64,000 nucleotides of DNA, taken from positions 1-64,000 of the forward strand of contig NZ_MTKN01000039.1 in NCBI RefSeq assembly GCF_001975825.1. Reading direction: 5' to 3'. How positions within the stretch are numbered: position 1 is the first letter of the stretch; each line of letters opens with the position of its first letter. Under the pieces are notes generated by a model. That model saw nothing but the letters and a program-made list of their open reading frames with translations. It did not search any database and was not told the origin of the DNA. Below are positions 37,252 through 45,546 of the stretch, one piece after another. The translations under genes were made by a program, and so were the position numbers. Origin of the DNA: [Flexibacter] sp. ATCC 35208. GTDB lineage: Bacteria; Bacteroidota; Bacteroidia; Chitinophagales; Chitinophagaceae.

Positions 37252-39603
37252 TTATTGCAAACTTTTTACAGGGTTGACCATCGCCGCCCTGATAGATTGA
37301 TAACTCACAGTCAGGAGTGCAATCCCGCAGGCCAGGATCCCTGCGCCCACAAAGATCTCCCAGCTGATCTGGATCCTGTAATCAAAATGTGTGAGCCAGT
37401 TACGCATCAGTAAATAGGTAAATGGTGATGCAATTATACCCGCCAGTAATACCAGCCATATAAAGTCTTTGGATAGCAATAGCCAGAGCTGTGGCAGACT
37501 GGCGCCTAGTACCTTCCTGATACTGATTTCCTTGGTCCTGCGTTCTGCCATGAACATAGCAAGGCCAAAGAGTCCCAAACCCGAAATCAAAATGGCCAAC
37601 AGGGCAAAGGCGGCAGCTATACGGCCTACATGATTTTCCATTTCGAATTTATGGGCGAAATCCTGGTCGGTAAAGCTATAAATGAAGGGGAGGTCTGTAT
37701 TGTATTTTTCAAAAACAGGCTGAATGATGCTGAGAGTGTTGGACAAGTCTACCCCCTTTTTCAGCCGCAGCAAAATATTGTTCGCATCATCTCTTTCAAA
37801 GAGAATCGCCAGCGGATAGGCGGTCTGATATGGATTGTACAATACAAGATCCTTTACAATACCAATAATGGTGAGTGTGCGGGCACCAGATTGTATGGTT
37901 TTGCCAATAGGATCAGTGTACCTGATGGTCTTCAGCGCAGTTTCATTTAAGACCACGGCATTGGAATCTGCCGGCCGGCTGGCTTCAAAAGAACGGCCCT
38001 GCAGCAGCTGCATACCCGTTACCTGCTCATAATCCCAATCGCCCATGATCACATCCATTCCAATTTCTGCTTTGGGGTCTTTGCCACTCCATGTGAAATC
38101 ACTCCACTTGTTATAATTTGCTGTCATGGGTTGTGAAGCTCTGGTGACTGCCTCCAGTTTCCCGGTACTTAACAGTTCCTGCTTCAGTGCCGGAAAATTC
38201 TTATTTAATGCTTCACTGGTGGCCACTGATAAAAGATTATCAGGATTATATCCCAAAGATCGTGTTTGTGCATGCCTGATCTGCTGAAATACAATACCCG
38301 TACAAATGATAAGGGAAATACTAATGGCAAACTGGAACACGACTAAGACACGACGTAGCGTTACCGGGTTACGGCCTGTATGCACCGGGCCTTTCAATAC
38401 CTTCACGGGAATAAAACCGGAAAGGTACCAGGCAGGATAACTACCGGCGAGTAACCCTGTGGCAATACAGATACCTAATGCCATCCACACATGCTGATAT
38501 GTAAACTGTACATGAGATATACCTACCTGGCCAAGGAAGGGTTGTATGAGCATAATGAAGATGATGGCAAAGATAAATGCAATCAATGCCGTCATCACAG
38601 ATTCTGTGAGGAACTGTCCGACCAGTTGTGTACGTCCGGAACCGATTGCTTTACGGATACCTACTTCTTTGGCGCGCTTTTCAGACCTTGCCGTACTCAG
38701 ATTCATAAAATTGATACACGCAATCAGTAACACAAATATGCCAATGATGGTAAAGAGATGTACATAGGTCATTCTGCCACCGCTTTCTTTCCAATCTCTG
38801 AATTCATTGTGCAGGTGCATGTGTGTTAAGGGCTGTATGTCCAGGAACTGGTTATTATGTTCCGGATCATGCAGGTGCACTAACCCACTTATTTTTTTGG
38901 AGAAATCCGCCATATTTACACCGGGATGGAGCTCTACTGCATTCCATGCAAAGTTGAATCCCCAGTTGGACCGTGCATTTCTGACGAATTCATACTTCTT
39001 TTCCATCAATGAAAAAGGCACGAGAAAATCAAACTGGAATGTTGAATTCGAAGGCACATCAGCCATCACACCGGTCACCTGCAATTCTTCATTGTCTACT
39101 TTTACAAATTGGCCCAATGCAGATGCATTTCCAAAATAGGCATGCGCCTGTGACTTCGTCAGAATAATACTGTTCACATCATTCAAAGCTGTATTGATAT
39201 TGCCTTCAATCAACGGGAAGGAAAACATATGGAGAAAAGCCGGATCAACAAAGAGGCAATTCTTTAAATACTTATTGGTACCATGCACCAGGCTCATTTG
39301 CGAAGACTGACTAATCCTCGTAGCTCGCTTTATTTCGGGATAATCATGCTGCATGATATCGTAGATAGGAACGGGCGTGCTGTACTGGGAACCTTTTACA
39401 TCATTGAATAGGGTGTGTTTCACGAATACCCCTATCCGCTGCCCATTCGCATGAAACTGATCAAAACTCTTTTCATACTGTACCCACATTCCGATAAGGA
39501 GGGCGAATGCCATACCCAAAGAAAGCCCTGTAATATTAATAGCAGAAAGCGTCTTGTGCTGTTTAAGGTTGCGCCAGGCAACCCGGCAATAATTCCAGAT
39601 CAT
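37252..39603 (-). CDS. FtsX/MacB-type ABC transporter permease
   Basis: 783 residues with the duplicated layout: an N-terminal helix (SAINITGLSLGMAFALLIG), a periplasmic MacB-like core, three helices with the FtsX motif LNLSTARSEKRAKEVGIRKAIG-type (about 300-340), then a second periplasmic core and helices (MFMAERRTKEISIRKVLGAS). Members of this group are abundant in Chitinophagaceae. They are thought to drive mechanotransmission-type export or lipoprotein release. No ATP-binding subunit is adjacent. It terminates about 95 bp before the dehydrogenase start. Confidence 0.88.
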   Translation of the reverse strand: MIWNYCRVAWRNLKQHKTLSAINITGLSLGMAFALLIGMWVQYEKSFDQFHANGQRIGVFVKHTLFNDVKGSQYSTPVPIYDIMQHDYPEIKRATRISQSSQMSLVHGTNKYLKNCLFVDPAFLHMFSFPLIEGNINTALNDVNSIILTKSQAHAYFGNASALGQFVKVDNEELQVTGVMADVPSNSTFQFDFLVPFSLMEKKYEFVRNARSNWGFNFAWNAVELHPGVNMADFSKKISGLVHLHDPEHNNQFLDIQPLTHMHLHNEFRDWKESGGRMTYVHLFTIIGIFVLLIACINFMNLSTARSEKRAKEVGIRKAIGSGRTQLVGQFLTESVMTALIAFIFAIIFIMLIQPFLGQVGISHVQFTYQHVWMALGICIATGLLAGSYPAWYLSGFIPVKVLKGPVHTGRNPVTLRRVLVVFQFAISISLIICTGIVFQQIRHAQTRSLGYNPDNLLSVATSEALNKNFPALKQELLSTGKLEAVTRASQPMTANYNKWSDFTWSGKDPKAEIGMDVIMGDWDYEQVTGMQLLQGRSFEASRPADSNAVVLNETALKTIRYTDPIGKTIQSGARTLTIIGIVKDLVLYNPYQTAYPLAILFERDDANNILLRLKKGVDLSNTLSIIQPVFEKYNTDLPFIYSFTDQDFAHKFEMENHVGRIAAAFALLAILISGLGLFGLAMFMAERRTKEISIRKVLGASLPQLWLLLSKDFIWLVLLAGIIASPFTYLLMRNWLTHFDYRIQISWEIFVGAGILACGIALLTVSYQSIRAAMVNPVKSLQ

Positions 39604-39766
39604 GAAAAAATCAGTCCTACAATGATACCAGTTTGTAAATGATTGTAAATGAATAACTTTCTGTTTTGCAGACTGTTCACTTTTAGCAACTTGTGTCCGG
39701 TTGCGAACACTTTGGCTGGCATGGTTTCTGAACGCTCTTAATAAAGAATTTTTAACCCAAAAAATT

Positions 39767-39801
39767 GTGAGTTATGGAAATTATGTGAGTTATGGAAATT
39801 A
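39767..39801 (+). repeat. 17-bp tandem direct repeat containing duplicated ATG
   Basis: GTGAGTTATGGAAATTA occurs at 39767-39783 and 39785-39801. The first copy's ATG (39774) opens only four codons before TGA; the second (39792) starts the 62-residue frame. Confidence 0.8.
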
Positions 39802-39980
39802 GAGACAGATCAATCGGTAGTCACGGTTTAGAACAGGGGGGACCCAACCTCGGTAACGATTATAGCCGTGATATAACAAGAGAAGTGACTTCAGGTGATA
39901 CTGAAAAGATAATACTGCCTAAAAAAAGCAAACATAAAAAAGAACAAAACAAAGGCGATAAAAATCCAAAGCAGCGATAA
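39792..39980 (+). CDS. Small basic protein of unknown function
   Basis: 62 residues starting MEIRDRSIGSHG and ending in a Lys-rich tail (KKSKHKKEQNKG). There is no signal peptide or membrane segment, and it is likely disordered. A strong hairpin terminator follows within 25 bp and no other forward gene is near, which supports expression. It is still short and unrecognised. Confidence 0.45.
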   Translation: MEIRDRSIGSHGLEQGGPNLGNDYSRDITREVTSGDTEKIILPKKSKHKKEQNKGDKNPKQR

Positions 39981-40003
39981 GATGAGGGCTGCTTAAGCGG
40001 GTG

Positions 40004-40037
40004 AGGCTGTTAAAAAGCATAAGCTTTTTAACAGCCT
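40004..40037. terminator. 15-bp perfect hairpin between convergent genes
   Basis: Stem 40004-40018 with 40023-40037, loop ATAA. It lies between the small basic protein gene and the DUF72 gene and could serve both. Confidence 0.85.
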
Positions 40038-40043
40038 TCTTAT

Positions 40044-40949
40044 TTAAAATAACGATTGTTGTTTTGGTTGGAATACAGGTTTCGGCATACTGATCCCACA
40101 CACTTCCTTCATTTTATCTATGAAATAAACAGTCGCATCAATATAACTCAGTTCATCCCCCATATGCATAAAGAAATACAATTCCATTAATCCATTCTTT
40201 ATCCATTGATCGATTCTGTACACCCAGTCATCCATCCTTTTATAATCCGTCGGGTGTAAACTATTCCCCACGAAGCGGACCATAGACCCCGGGGTGGGCA
40301 ATTGCATATGCACACAATCCCTTCTACCTGCTGTATCAGTGATCACCGCACCTATTTTTAGTGTTCTTAATGTATCAAAGAGCTCTTTGGTAGTGGCAGG
40401 GTTATTAAACCAATCCGGATGTCTGAGTTCTACATACCATTGCAGATCCGTCGGCAGACTTTGCAGATATTTATAAAGGTTATCCCTCCGGGTAGGGCTA
40501 TAGTTCTCTCCCAATTGCAAAAAGATAGGCCCCAGGTTTTCTTCCAGTGCAAGGATACCTTCAAGGAAGGCGGTCGTCTGATCCTGCGCATTTACAAGAT
40601 TACTATAGTGACTGATGGACTGCGGCACTTTAGGGCAGAATTTAAAATCCGTCCTGTTTACCCGTTCCTTCCATTTGCCGATTGTATAAGCATCATAGAT
40701 CTTATAATGAGTAGCATTGAACTCAATACAATTGAAATGATGGGGGTATTGCTCAATATAATTGGCTTCTTTGGTACCCTTGGGGTAAAGGTGGCCAACC
40801 CATTCTTTCATTCCCCATCGCGGGCATCCAATATAAATTGCCACATTTGCCGCCGGCTTACCTGGTAATACCTGTTGGTTGTCAGCAGGATCAGGAAGAG
40901 TAAAGTCTATATTGCTTAATAATGAATCATTAACGCGACCAAATTGCAT
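40044..40949 (-). CDS. DUF72-family protein (TIM-barrel fold)
   Basis: 301 residues. DUF72 hallmarks are visible: IYIGCPRWGMKEWVGHLYP, FNCIEFNATHYKIY, FKFCPKVPQSISH, WYVELRHPDWF and FMHMGDELSYIDA. Length and order agree with YecE-like proteins, whose biochemical role is unknown. It is a single gene, followed by a hairpin shared with the convergent small gene. Confidence 0.9.
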   Translation of the reverse strand: MQFGRVNDSLLSNIDFTLPDPADNQQVLPGKPAANVAIYIGCPRWGMKEWVGHLYPKGTKEANYIEQYPHHFNCIEFNATHYKIYDAYTIGKWKERVNRTDFKFCPKVPQSISHYSNLVNAQDQTTAFLEGILALEENLGPIFLQLGENYSPTRRDNLYKYLQSLPTDLQWYVELRHPDWFNNPATTKELFDTLRTLKIGAVITDTAGRRDCVHMQLPTPGSMVRFVGNSLHPTDYKRMDDWVYRIDQWIKNGLMELYFFMHMGDELSYIDATVYFIDKMKEVCGISMPKPVFQPKQQSLF

Positions 40950-41116
40950 AAAACTAATTGGAAATTAATAGTCTTCGAAGATAAGATTTTTCACTATAAT
41001 CGCTTTTTCAGCATTCCGTGGTTGCCACGCCACAGATCGTGGCGATGAAATTGCCTTATGGTAAAAAATCATTATGAATTGAAAGGCTTTCTACAAGCTC
41101 AATAGAAGCGGGTTTG

Positions 41117-41203
41117 ATGGCAGCAGGCTGTACCAGTGGCGGCTATACAAATAATAGAAAGAAAGTTTGGATATTCCTTTGCAATATCCTTTTTCCAAGC
41201 TAA
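41117..41203 (+). other. Short lipobox-like frame, possible gene remnant
   Basis: The frame reads GLMAAGCTSGGYTNNRKK around an ATG at 41117. It resembles the start of a lipoprotein, but it has no full signal peptide and ends after 28 codons. A hairpin with T-run (41169-41194) lies within it. Probably a remnant or chance. Confidence 0.2.
41169..41194 (+). terminator. Hairpin with T-run before glgA
   Basis: GGATATT / AATATCC stem (41169-41175 with 41183-41189) followed by T5, 50 bp before glgA. No intact forward gene ends upstream, so attenuation of the glgA leader or a relic terminator are both possible. Confidence 0.45.
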
Positions 41204-41243
41204 TTTGATTGCATACAAGCCCTTTATTTATTAACTGACAAGC

Positions 41244-42668
41244 ATGGAAATTTTACACGTTAGCGCGGAATGTTATCCGGTAGCGAAAGTTGGAGGATTA
41301 GCCGATGTAGTAGGAGCACTACCAAAGTATCAACACCAGTTAGGGTGTGTTGCCAAGGTAGTGATGCCCGCTTATAAATCCCGCTTTTTTGAACAAAACG
41401 AATTTGAGCTCGTGCACCAGGGAGGAACCTGGGTAGGGTTCAACTGGTACCATGTCAATGTATTCCGTGAAAAGAACAATGTATTGGGCTTTGACCTGTA
41501 CCTGTTAGATATTCCGGGACTACTGGACAAGGAGGGCGTGTATGGTCACTGGAATGATCTGGAACGTTTTCTGGCATTCCAGATCGCAGTGCTGGACTGG
41601 CTGAATGAATGGCAGCATCATCCGGACGTCGTGCATTGTCACGATCATCATACTGGGTTTATTCCTTTTATGATGACACATGCTTACAAGTACGAAAGGC
41701 TGCGCAATATAGCCACAGTACTCACCATTCACAATGCACAGTACCAGGGCCAGTTTGGCTGGGATCAGCTATACCGGTTACCGGGTTTTGACCTCTGGAA
41801 GGCAGGCCTGGTAGGATGGGAGGGCGCTGTGAACCCACTGGCGGCAGCCATCAAATGTGCATGGAGGGTTACCACCGTTTCACCAGGGTACCTCGAAGAA
41901 ATGTATAACGGCGCGAATGGACTGGAAAGTCTGCTGCGAAGCGAGCGTCGCAAGTGCAAGGGTATCCTGAATGGTATTGACAACAAGATATGGGATCCTG
42001 CTACAGATCCGATGTTACCTGTCCACTATGATGATACTTCCTTCGTAAGCGGGAAGAAAGAAATAAAGCGCCAATTGTGTGAGGAGTTTGGATTTGACCC
42101 TGAATTACCCTTGTTCTCCTTCATTGGCCGCCTGGTGGGCGAAAAAGGCGCTGACCTGTTACCAGATATTATTGGTCGTTCACTATATGAGCAACAAAAT
42201 CAACTCAACTTCCTTGTATTGGGTAGTGGAGAGCCGCATACAGAGTGGCGTCTGCACCAGACAAAGAGTACGACTGGTCCAAACTTTAATGTACAATATG
42301 GTTATAACGAGGGCTTATCGCATCGGATCTATGCCGGTAGTGATTTCCTGTTAATGCCAAGCAGGGTAGAACCTTGTGGCCTGAACCAGTTATACGCACT
42401 GCGTTATGGCACAATGCCTATAGTACGTAGCACAGGTGGCCTTAAAGATACCGTGAAGGATTTTGGAGAACAGGGTGGTTTCGGTATCCGATTTATACAG
42501 GCAGAAGTTTGGGATGCTTGTCAGGCTGTTACCCGCGCTGTAGAGCTGTATCGTGATGCACAGGCACTGCAGGAGATCCAGGAATATATTATGCAGATCG
42601 ATCACTCCTGGGACAGCGCCGCTGCAGAATATGTAAAATTATACGAATCAATAGTAATAAGACCTTAA
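41244..42668 (+). CDS. glgA: Glycogen synthase
   Basis: 474 residues, GT5 family. Elongates glycogen from ADP-glucose. The ADP-glucose-binding KVGGLADV (15-22) is at the N-terminus, with HCHDHHTGFIPF and LTIHNAQYQGQF. The second Rossmann half has FIGRLVGEKGADLL, the catalytic-site segment PSRVEPCGLNQLYALRYGT and STGGLKDTVKD. glgC, which makes the substrate, follows 85 bp downstream from its own promoter. Confidence 0.96.
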   Translation: MEILHVSAECYPVAKVGGLADVVGALPKYQHQLGCVAKVVMPAYKSRFFEQNEFELVHQGGTWVGFNWYHVNVFREKNNVLGFDLYLLDIPGLLDKEGVYGHWNDLERFLAFQIAVLDWLNEWQHHPDVVHCHDHHTGFIPFMMTHAYKYERLRNIATVLTIHNAQYQGQFGWDQLYRLPGFDLWKAGLVGWEGAVNPLAAAIKCAWRVTTVSPGYLEEMYNGANGLESLLRSERRKCKGILNGIDNKIWDPATDPMLPVHYDDTSFVSGKKEIKRQLCEEFGFDPELPLFSFIGRLVGEKGADLLPDIIGRSLYEQQNQLNFLVLGSGEPHTEWRLHQTKSTTGPNFNVQYGYNEGLSHRIYAGSDFLLMPSRVEPCGLNQLYALRYGTMPIVRSTGGLKDTVKDFGEQGGFGIRFIQAEVWDACQAVTRAVELYRDAQALQEIQEYIMQIDHSWDSAAAEYVKLYESIVIRP

Positions 42669-42696
42669 TTGGCACGGAACTTTCCACGTAAGTTTG
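42668..42696 (+). promoter_or_regulatory. Promoter of glgC
   Basis: TTG at 42669-42671, 17-nt spacer, TAAGTTTG at 42689-42696. It starts at the end of glgA and gives a leader of about 50 nt. Confidence 0.7.
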
Positions 42697-42753
42697 TAAA
42701 CGGGACTTTTCATATAGTTATCATTATTTCAACGAAACAAAAGAATAGAATAT

Positions 42754-44025
42754 ATGTCTAACGCAGTTATCTCCCTTATCTTAGGAGGCGGTTCAGGTAC
42801 ACGTCTTTATCCGCTCACCCGCAGGCGCTCGAAACCCGCTGTGCCCGTAGCCGGTAAATATAGGCTGGTGGATATTCCCATCTCCAATTGTTTGAATGCG
42901 GATATGAACCGCATCTTTGTGCTCACCCAGTTTAACTCCGCGTCACTGAATAAGCATATTAAGAATACATACCACTTTAGCCACTTCAGTAAAGCGTTCG
43001 TAGATATCCTGGCGGCAGAACAAACTCCCGATAACCCCACCTGGTACCAGGGTACAGCCGATGCGGTGCGTCAGTGCCTCCATCATATCGAGAACTATGA
43101 GTATGACTATGTGCTCATACTATCTGGCGACCAACTGTATCAGATGGATTTCAGGGAGATGCTGCAACATCATATAGAATCACAGGCAGAGGTGACGATC
43201 GGTACCATCCCGGTCACCGCTAAAGACGCTTCTGACTTCGGTATATTAAAAACTGATGATAAAGGAACAATTACCTCCTTTACCGAAAAACCGAAGCAGG
43301 AAGTTCTGGCACCCTGGGCTTCGCCTGTAAGCGATGAGATGCATGCAGAAGGAAGAGAATACCTGGCAAGTATGGGTATCTACATCTTCAGCAGAACCAC
43401 GCTCAATGAATTGTTGAAAGGGCAGGAGGCTGCCACCGATTTTGGCAAAGAGATAATTCCATACGCCATCAACGCGGATCTGAAAGTAATGAGCTATCAA
43501 TACACCGGTTACTGGACGGATATTGGAAATATCAGCTCGTTCTGGGAAGCAAACCTGTCATTGACAGATGAGATCCCTCAGTTCAATTTATTTGATGAAG
43601 GCAAGATCATCTATTCCCGTGCGCGTATGCTGCCACCGGCAAAGATGAGTGGTACCTTCAACAAGACCATCATTTCAGACGGTACAATTATCTCAGATAG
43701 CACCCTGGAACGTTGTGTAGTGGGTATCCGTGCCCGTATTGGCCGTGGTTCAGTGATCACAAACAGCTACATTATGGGTAGCGATTTCTACCAAACCCTC
43801 GAAGACCTGGCCAGAGCCAAGGCCAAAGGCCATCCGCCAATGGGGATTGGAGATAACTGTGTGATCAATAATGCGATAATAGATAAGAATGTGAGCATTG
43901 GCAACAATGTAAAGATAAATGTAGGCGAGACATTGCCGGATGGTGAGCATGAGCAATATACCGTGAAGGATGGTATTGTGGTGATTAAGAATGGAATGGT
44001 ATTGCCGGATGGATTTGTGATTTGA
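42754..44025 (+). CDS. glgC: Glucose-1-phosphate adenylyltransferase
   Basis: 423 residues. Makes ADP-glucose from ATP and glucose-1-phosphate, the committed step of glycogen synthesis. N-terminal nucleotidyltransferase motif LGGGSGTRLYPLT with RSKPAVPVAGKYRL; LSGDQLYQMD is the metal/substrate site; EKP and YWTDIG segments follow. The C-terminal left-handed beta-helix (about 300-420) carries hexapeptide repeats (SDSTLERCVVGIRARIGRGS). It functions with glgA immediately upstream. Confidence 0.96.
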   Translation: MSNAVISLILGGGSGTRLYPLTRRRSKPAVPVAGKYRLVDIPISNCLNADMNRIFVLTQFNSASLNKHIKNTYHFSHFSKAFVDILAAEQTPDNPTWYQGTADAVRQCLHHIENYEYDYVLILSGDQLYQMDFREMLQHHIESQAEVTIGTIPVTAKDASDFGILKTDDKGTITSFTEKPKQEVLAPWASPVSDEMHAEGREYLASMGIYIFSRTTLNELLKGQEAATDFGKEIIPYAINADLKVMSYQYTGYWTDIGNISSFWEANLSLTDEIPQFNLFDEGKIIYSRARMLPPAKMSGTFNKTIISDGTIISDSTLERCVVGIRARIGRGSVITNSYIMGSDFYQTLEDLARAKAKGHPPMGIGDNCVINNAIIDKNVSIGNNVKINVGETLPDGEHEQYTVKDGIVVIKNGMVLPDGFVI

Positions 44026-44101
44026 TCGCATTGGGTTTGAGAGAATTGGGTATTTATGGAATCCGGTTTTTGGATTTATGGAGCCGATGGCTAGTTTCAA
44101 A

Positions 44102-44140
44102 AAAAAAATCGCTTTTACCGAAGGTAAAAGCGATTTTTTT
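44102..44140. terminator. 18-bp hairpin terminator with GAA loop after glgC
   Basis: Stem 44102-44119 with 44123-44140, loop GAA, bounded by A7 and T7. Confidence 0.92.
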
Positions 44141-44442
44141 GGTTTAGCGGCAAAAAAAACTGTTAAAATCGTTTTTAAAACTGACAAGTGGTTTTTATTT
44201 CCTTATCTTTGAAAAACCGCAACAGCAAAGACTTTCAGCCCAGGGGAATGTAAAAAAATAATTTCTATTAACAGCGTTAAATACTGTTAAAATATCTCCT
44301 TCTTTTATCGGGTCTTACCGCCCGTTCATCTCATTTTTTCGCCTAATCACCGACAGATATTCCATATTCGCCGACATAACACATTCCTCCTTCTCCCGAA
44401 ATCTACATTTGTTTTTTAGGTACTCAACAAAAAATCAATTTG
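44141..44442 (+). promoter_or_regulatory. Leader region of the RND efflux operon with TACATTTG box
   Basis: About 300 bp without a gene. A TACATTTG -7 box at 44404-44411 lies 31 bp before the adaptor ATG, but no TTG occurs at the expected -33 distance. No regulator gene is adjacent. Confidence 0.4.
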
Positions 44443-45525
44443 ATGGTCTTGCTGGATCAAAGGGCAATACATATAACAGGCCTCTGTTGTCTGCTGTTAT
44501 TATCAGTCGCCTGCCATGAAAAAAAGAATAAGGAGGATGCTAAATCTCAGGGAAACCAACCTACCATTGTAGATGTCATTATCGCCGACACCCGTAGTGT
44601 AAGCAATAACATCGAGGCAAACGGTACAATCGTTCCCAACGAATACGCCGAACTCCATCCCGAAATTAGTGGCAGGATCACTTTCCTCAATGTTCCCGAA
44701 GGCGCCATCGTCGAAAAAGGCACCCTCATTGCCCGCATCAACGATGCCGACCTACAGGCACAACTGGAAAAATCCAAAGTTCTCCTGGATCTCTACGAAA
44801 AAACAGAACAACGCGACCGCAAACTCCTGGACATTAACGGTATCAACCAGGCCGACTACGACCTGGCCTTGAACAATGTGAATGGCACCAAAGCTGATAT
44901 GGCCTACACGCAGGCCCAGATAGACAAAGCCGCCGTCCGTGCCCCCTTTACCGGTACCATTGGCTTACGCCAGGTTAGCATCGGGGCATACGCCACACCA
45001 GCGACCCTGATCGCTACTATCCAGTCACCCGACAAAATGCGGATCGACTTCACATTACCTGAGAACTACGCGCACAACCTCAAAAAAGGTGGTGTGGTAG
45101 AAGTAGTGAGCGATGCGAACAATGGCACCCGCAGGCAAGCCATCATTATCGCTACCGAACCACAGGTGAGTCAGACGAGTCGCAACGTAAAAGTGCGCGC
45201 CCTGCTCTCCGACGGCAAAGGCCGCCCAGGCGCATTTGTAAAAGTATACTTCAATGCCGGTGCGGAATCCAAAGCCATCATGGTCCCTACCAATGCACTC
45301 ATTCCAAATGATAAGAATAACCAGGTCATACTCGTCAAAGACGGCAAGGCCCACCTCACTACTGTGCAAACCGGCGTGCGGGAAGCCAATAATGTGGAAG
45401 TCACCAGCGGCATTACTGTAGGTGATACCGTCGTGGTGACAGGTGTGCTCTTCGCCCGCCCTGATGCTCCTGTGAAAGTCAGACAAGTGAAGACACTGGA
45501 AAAACTCGTGGCTGCACAGCAATAA
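44443..45525 (+). CDS. RND efflux periplasmic adaptor (membrane fusion protein), lipoprotein
   Basis: 360 residues from ATG 44443. Lipobox LLSVAC anchors it to a membrane. The family order follows: first biotinyl-lipoyl half (ELHPEISGRITFLNVPEGAIVEKG), alpha-hairpin, second half (VRAPFTGTIGLRQVSIGAY), beta-barrel and membrane-proximal domain (VPTNALIPNDKNNQVILVKDGKA). It bridges the inner-membrane pump to the outer-membrane channel. First gene of a three-gene operon. Confidence 0.93.
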   Translation: MVLLDQRAIHITGLCCLLLLSVACHEKKNKEDAKSQGNQPTIVDVIIADTRSVSNNIEANGTIVPNEYAELHPEISGRITFLNVPEGAIVEKGTLIARINDADLQAQLEKSKVLLDLYEKTEQRDRKLLDINGINQADYDLALNNVNGTKADMAYTQAQIDKAAVRAPFTGTIGLRQVSIGAYATPATLIATIQSPDKMRIDFTLPENYAHNLKKGGVVEVVSDANNGTRRQAIIIATEPQVSQTSRNVKVRALLSDGKGRPGAFVKVYFNAGAESKAIMVPTNALIPNDKNNQVILVKDGKAHLTTVQTGVREANNVEVTSGITVGDTVVVTGVLFARPDAPVKVRQVKTLEKLVAAQQ

Positions 45526-45546
45526 TCACCCAACGGAATTCAACAA

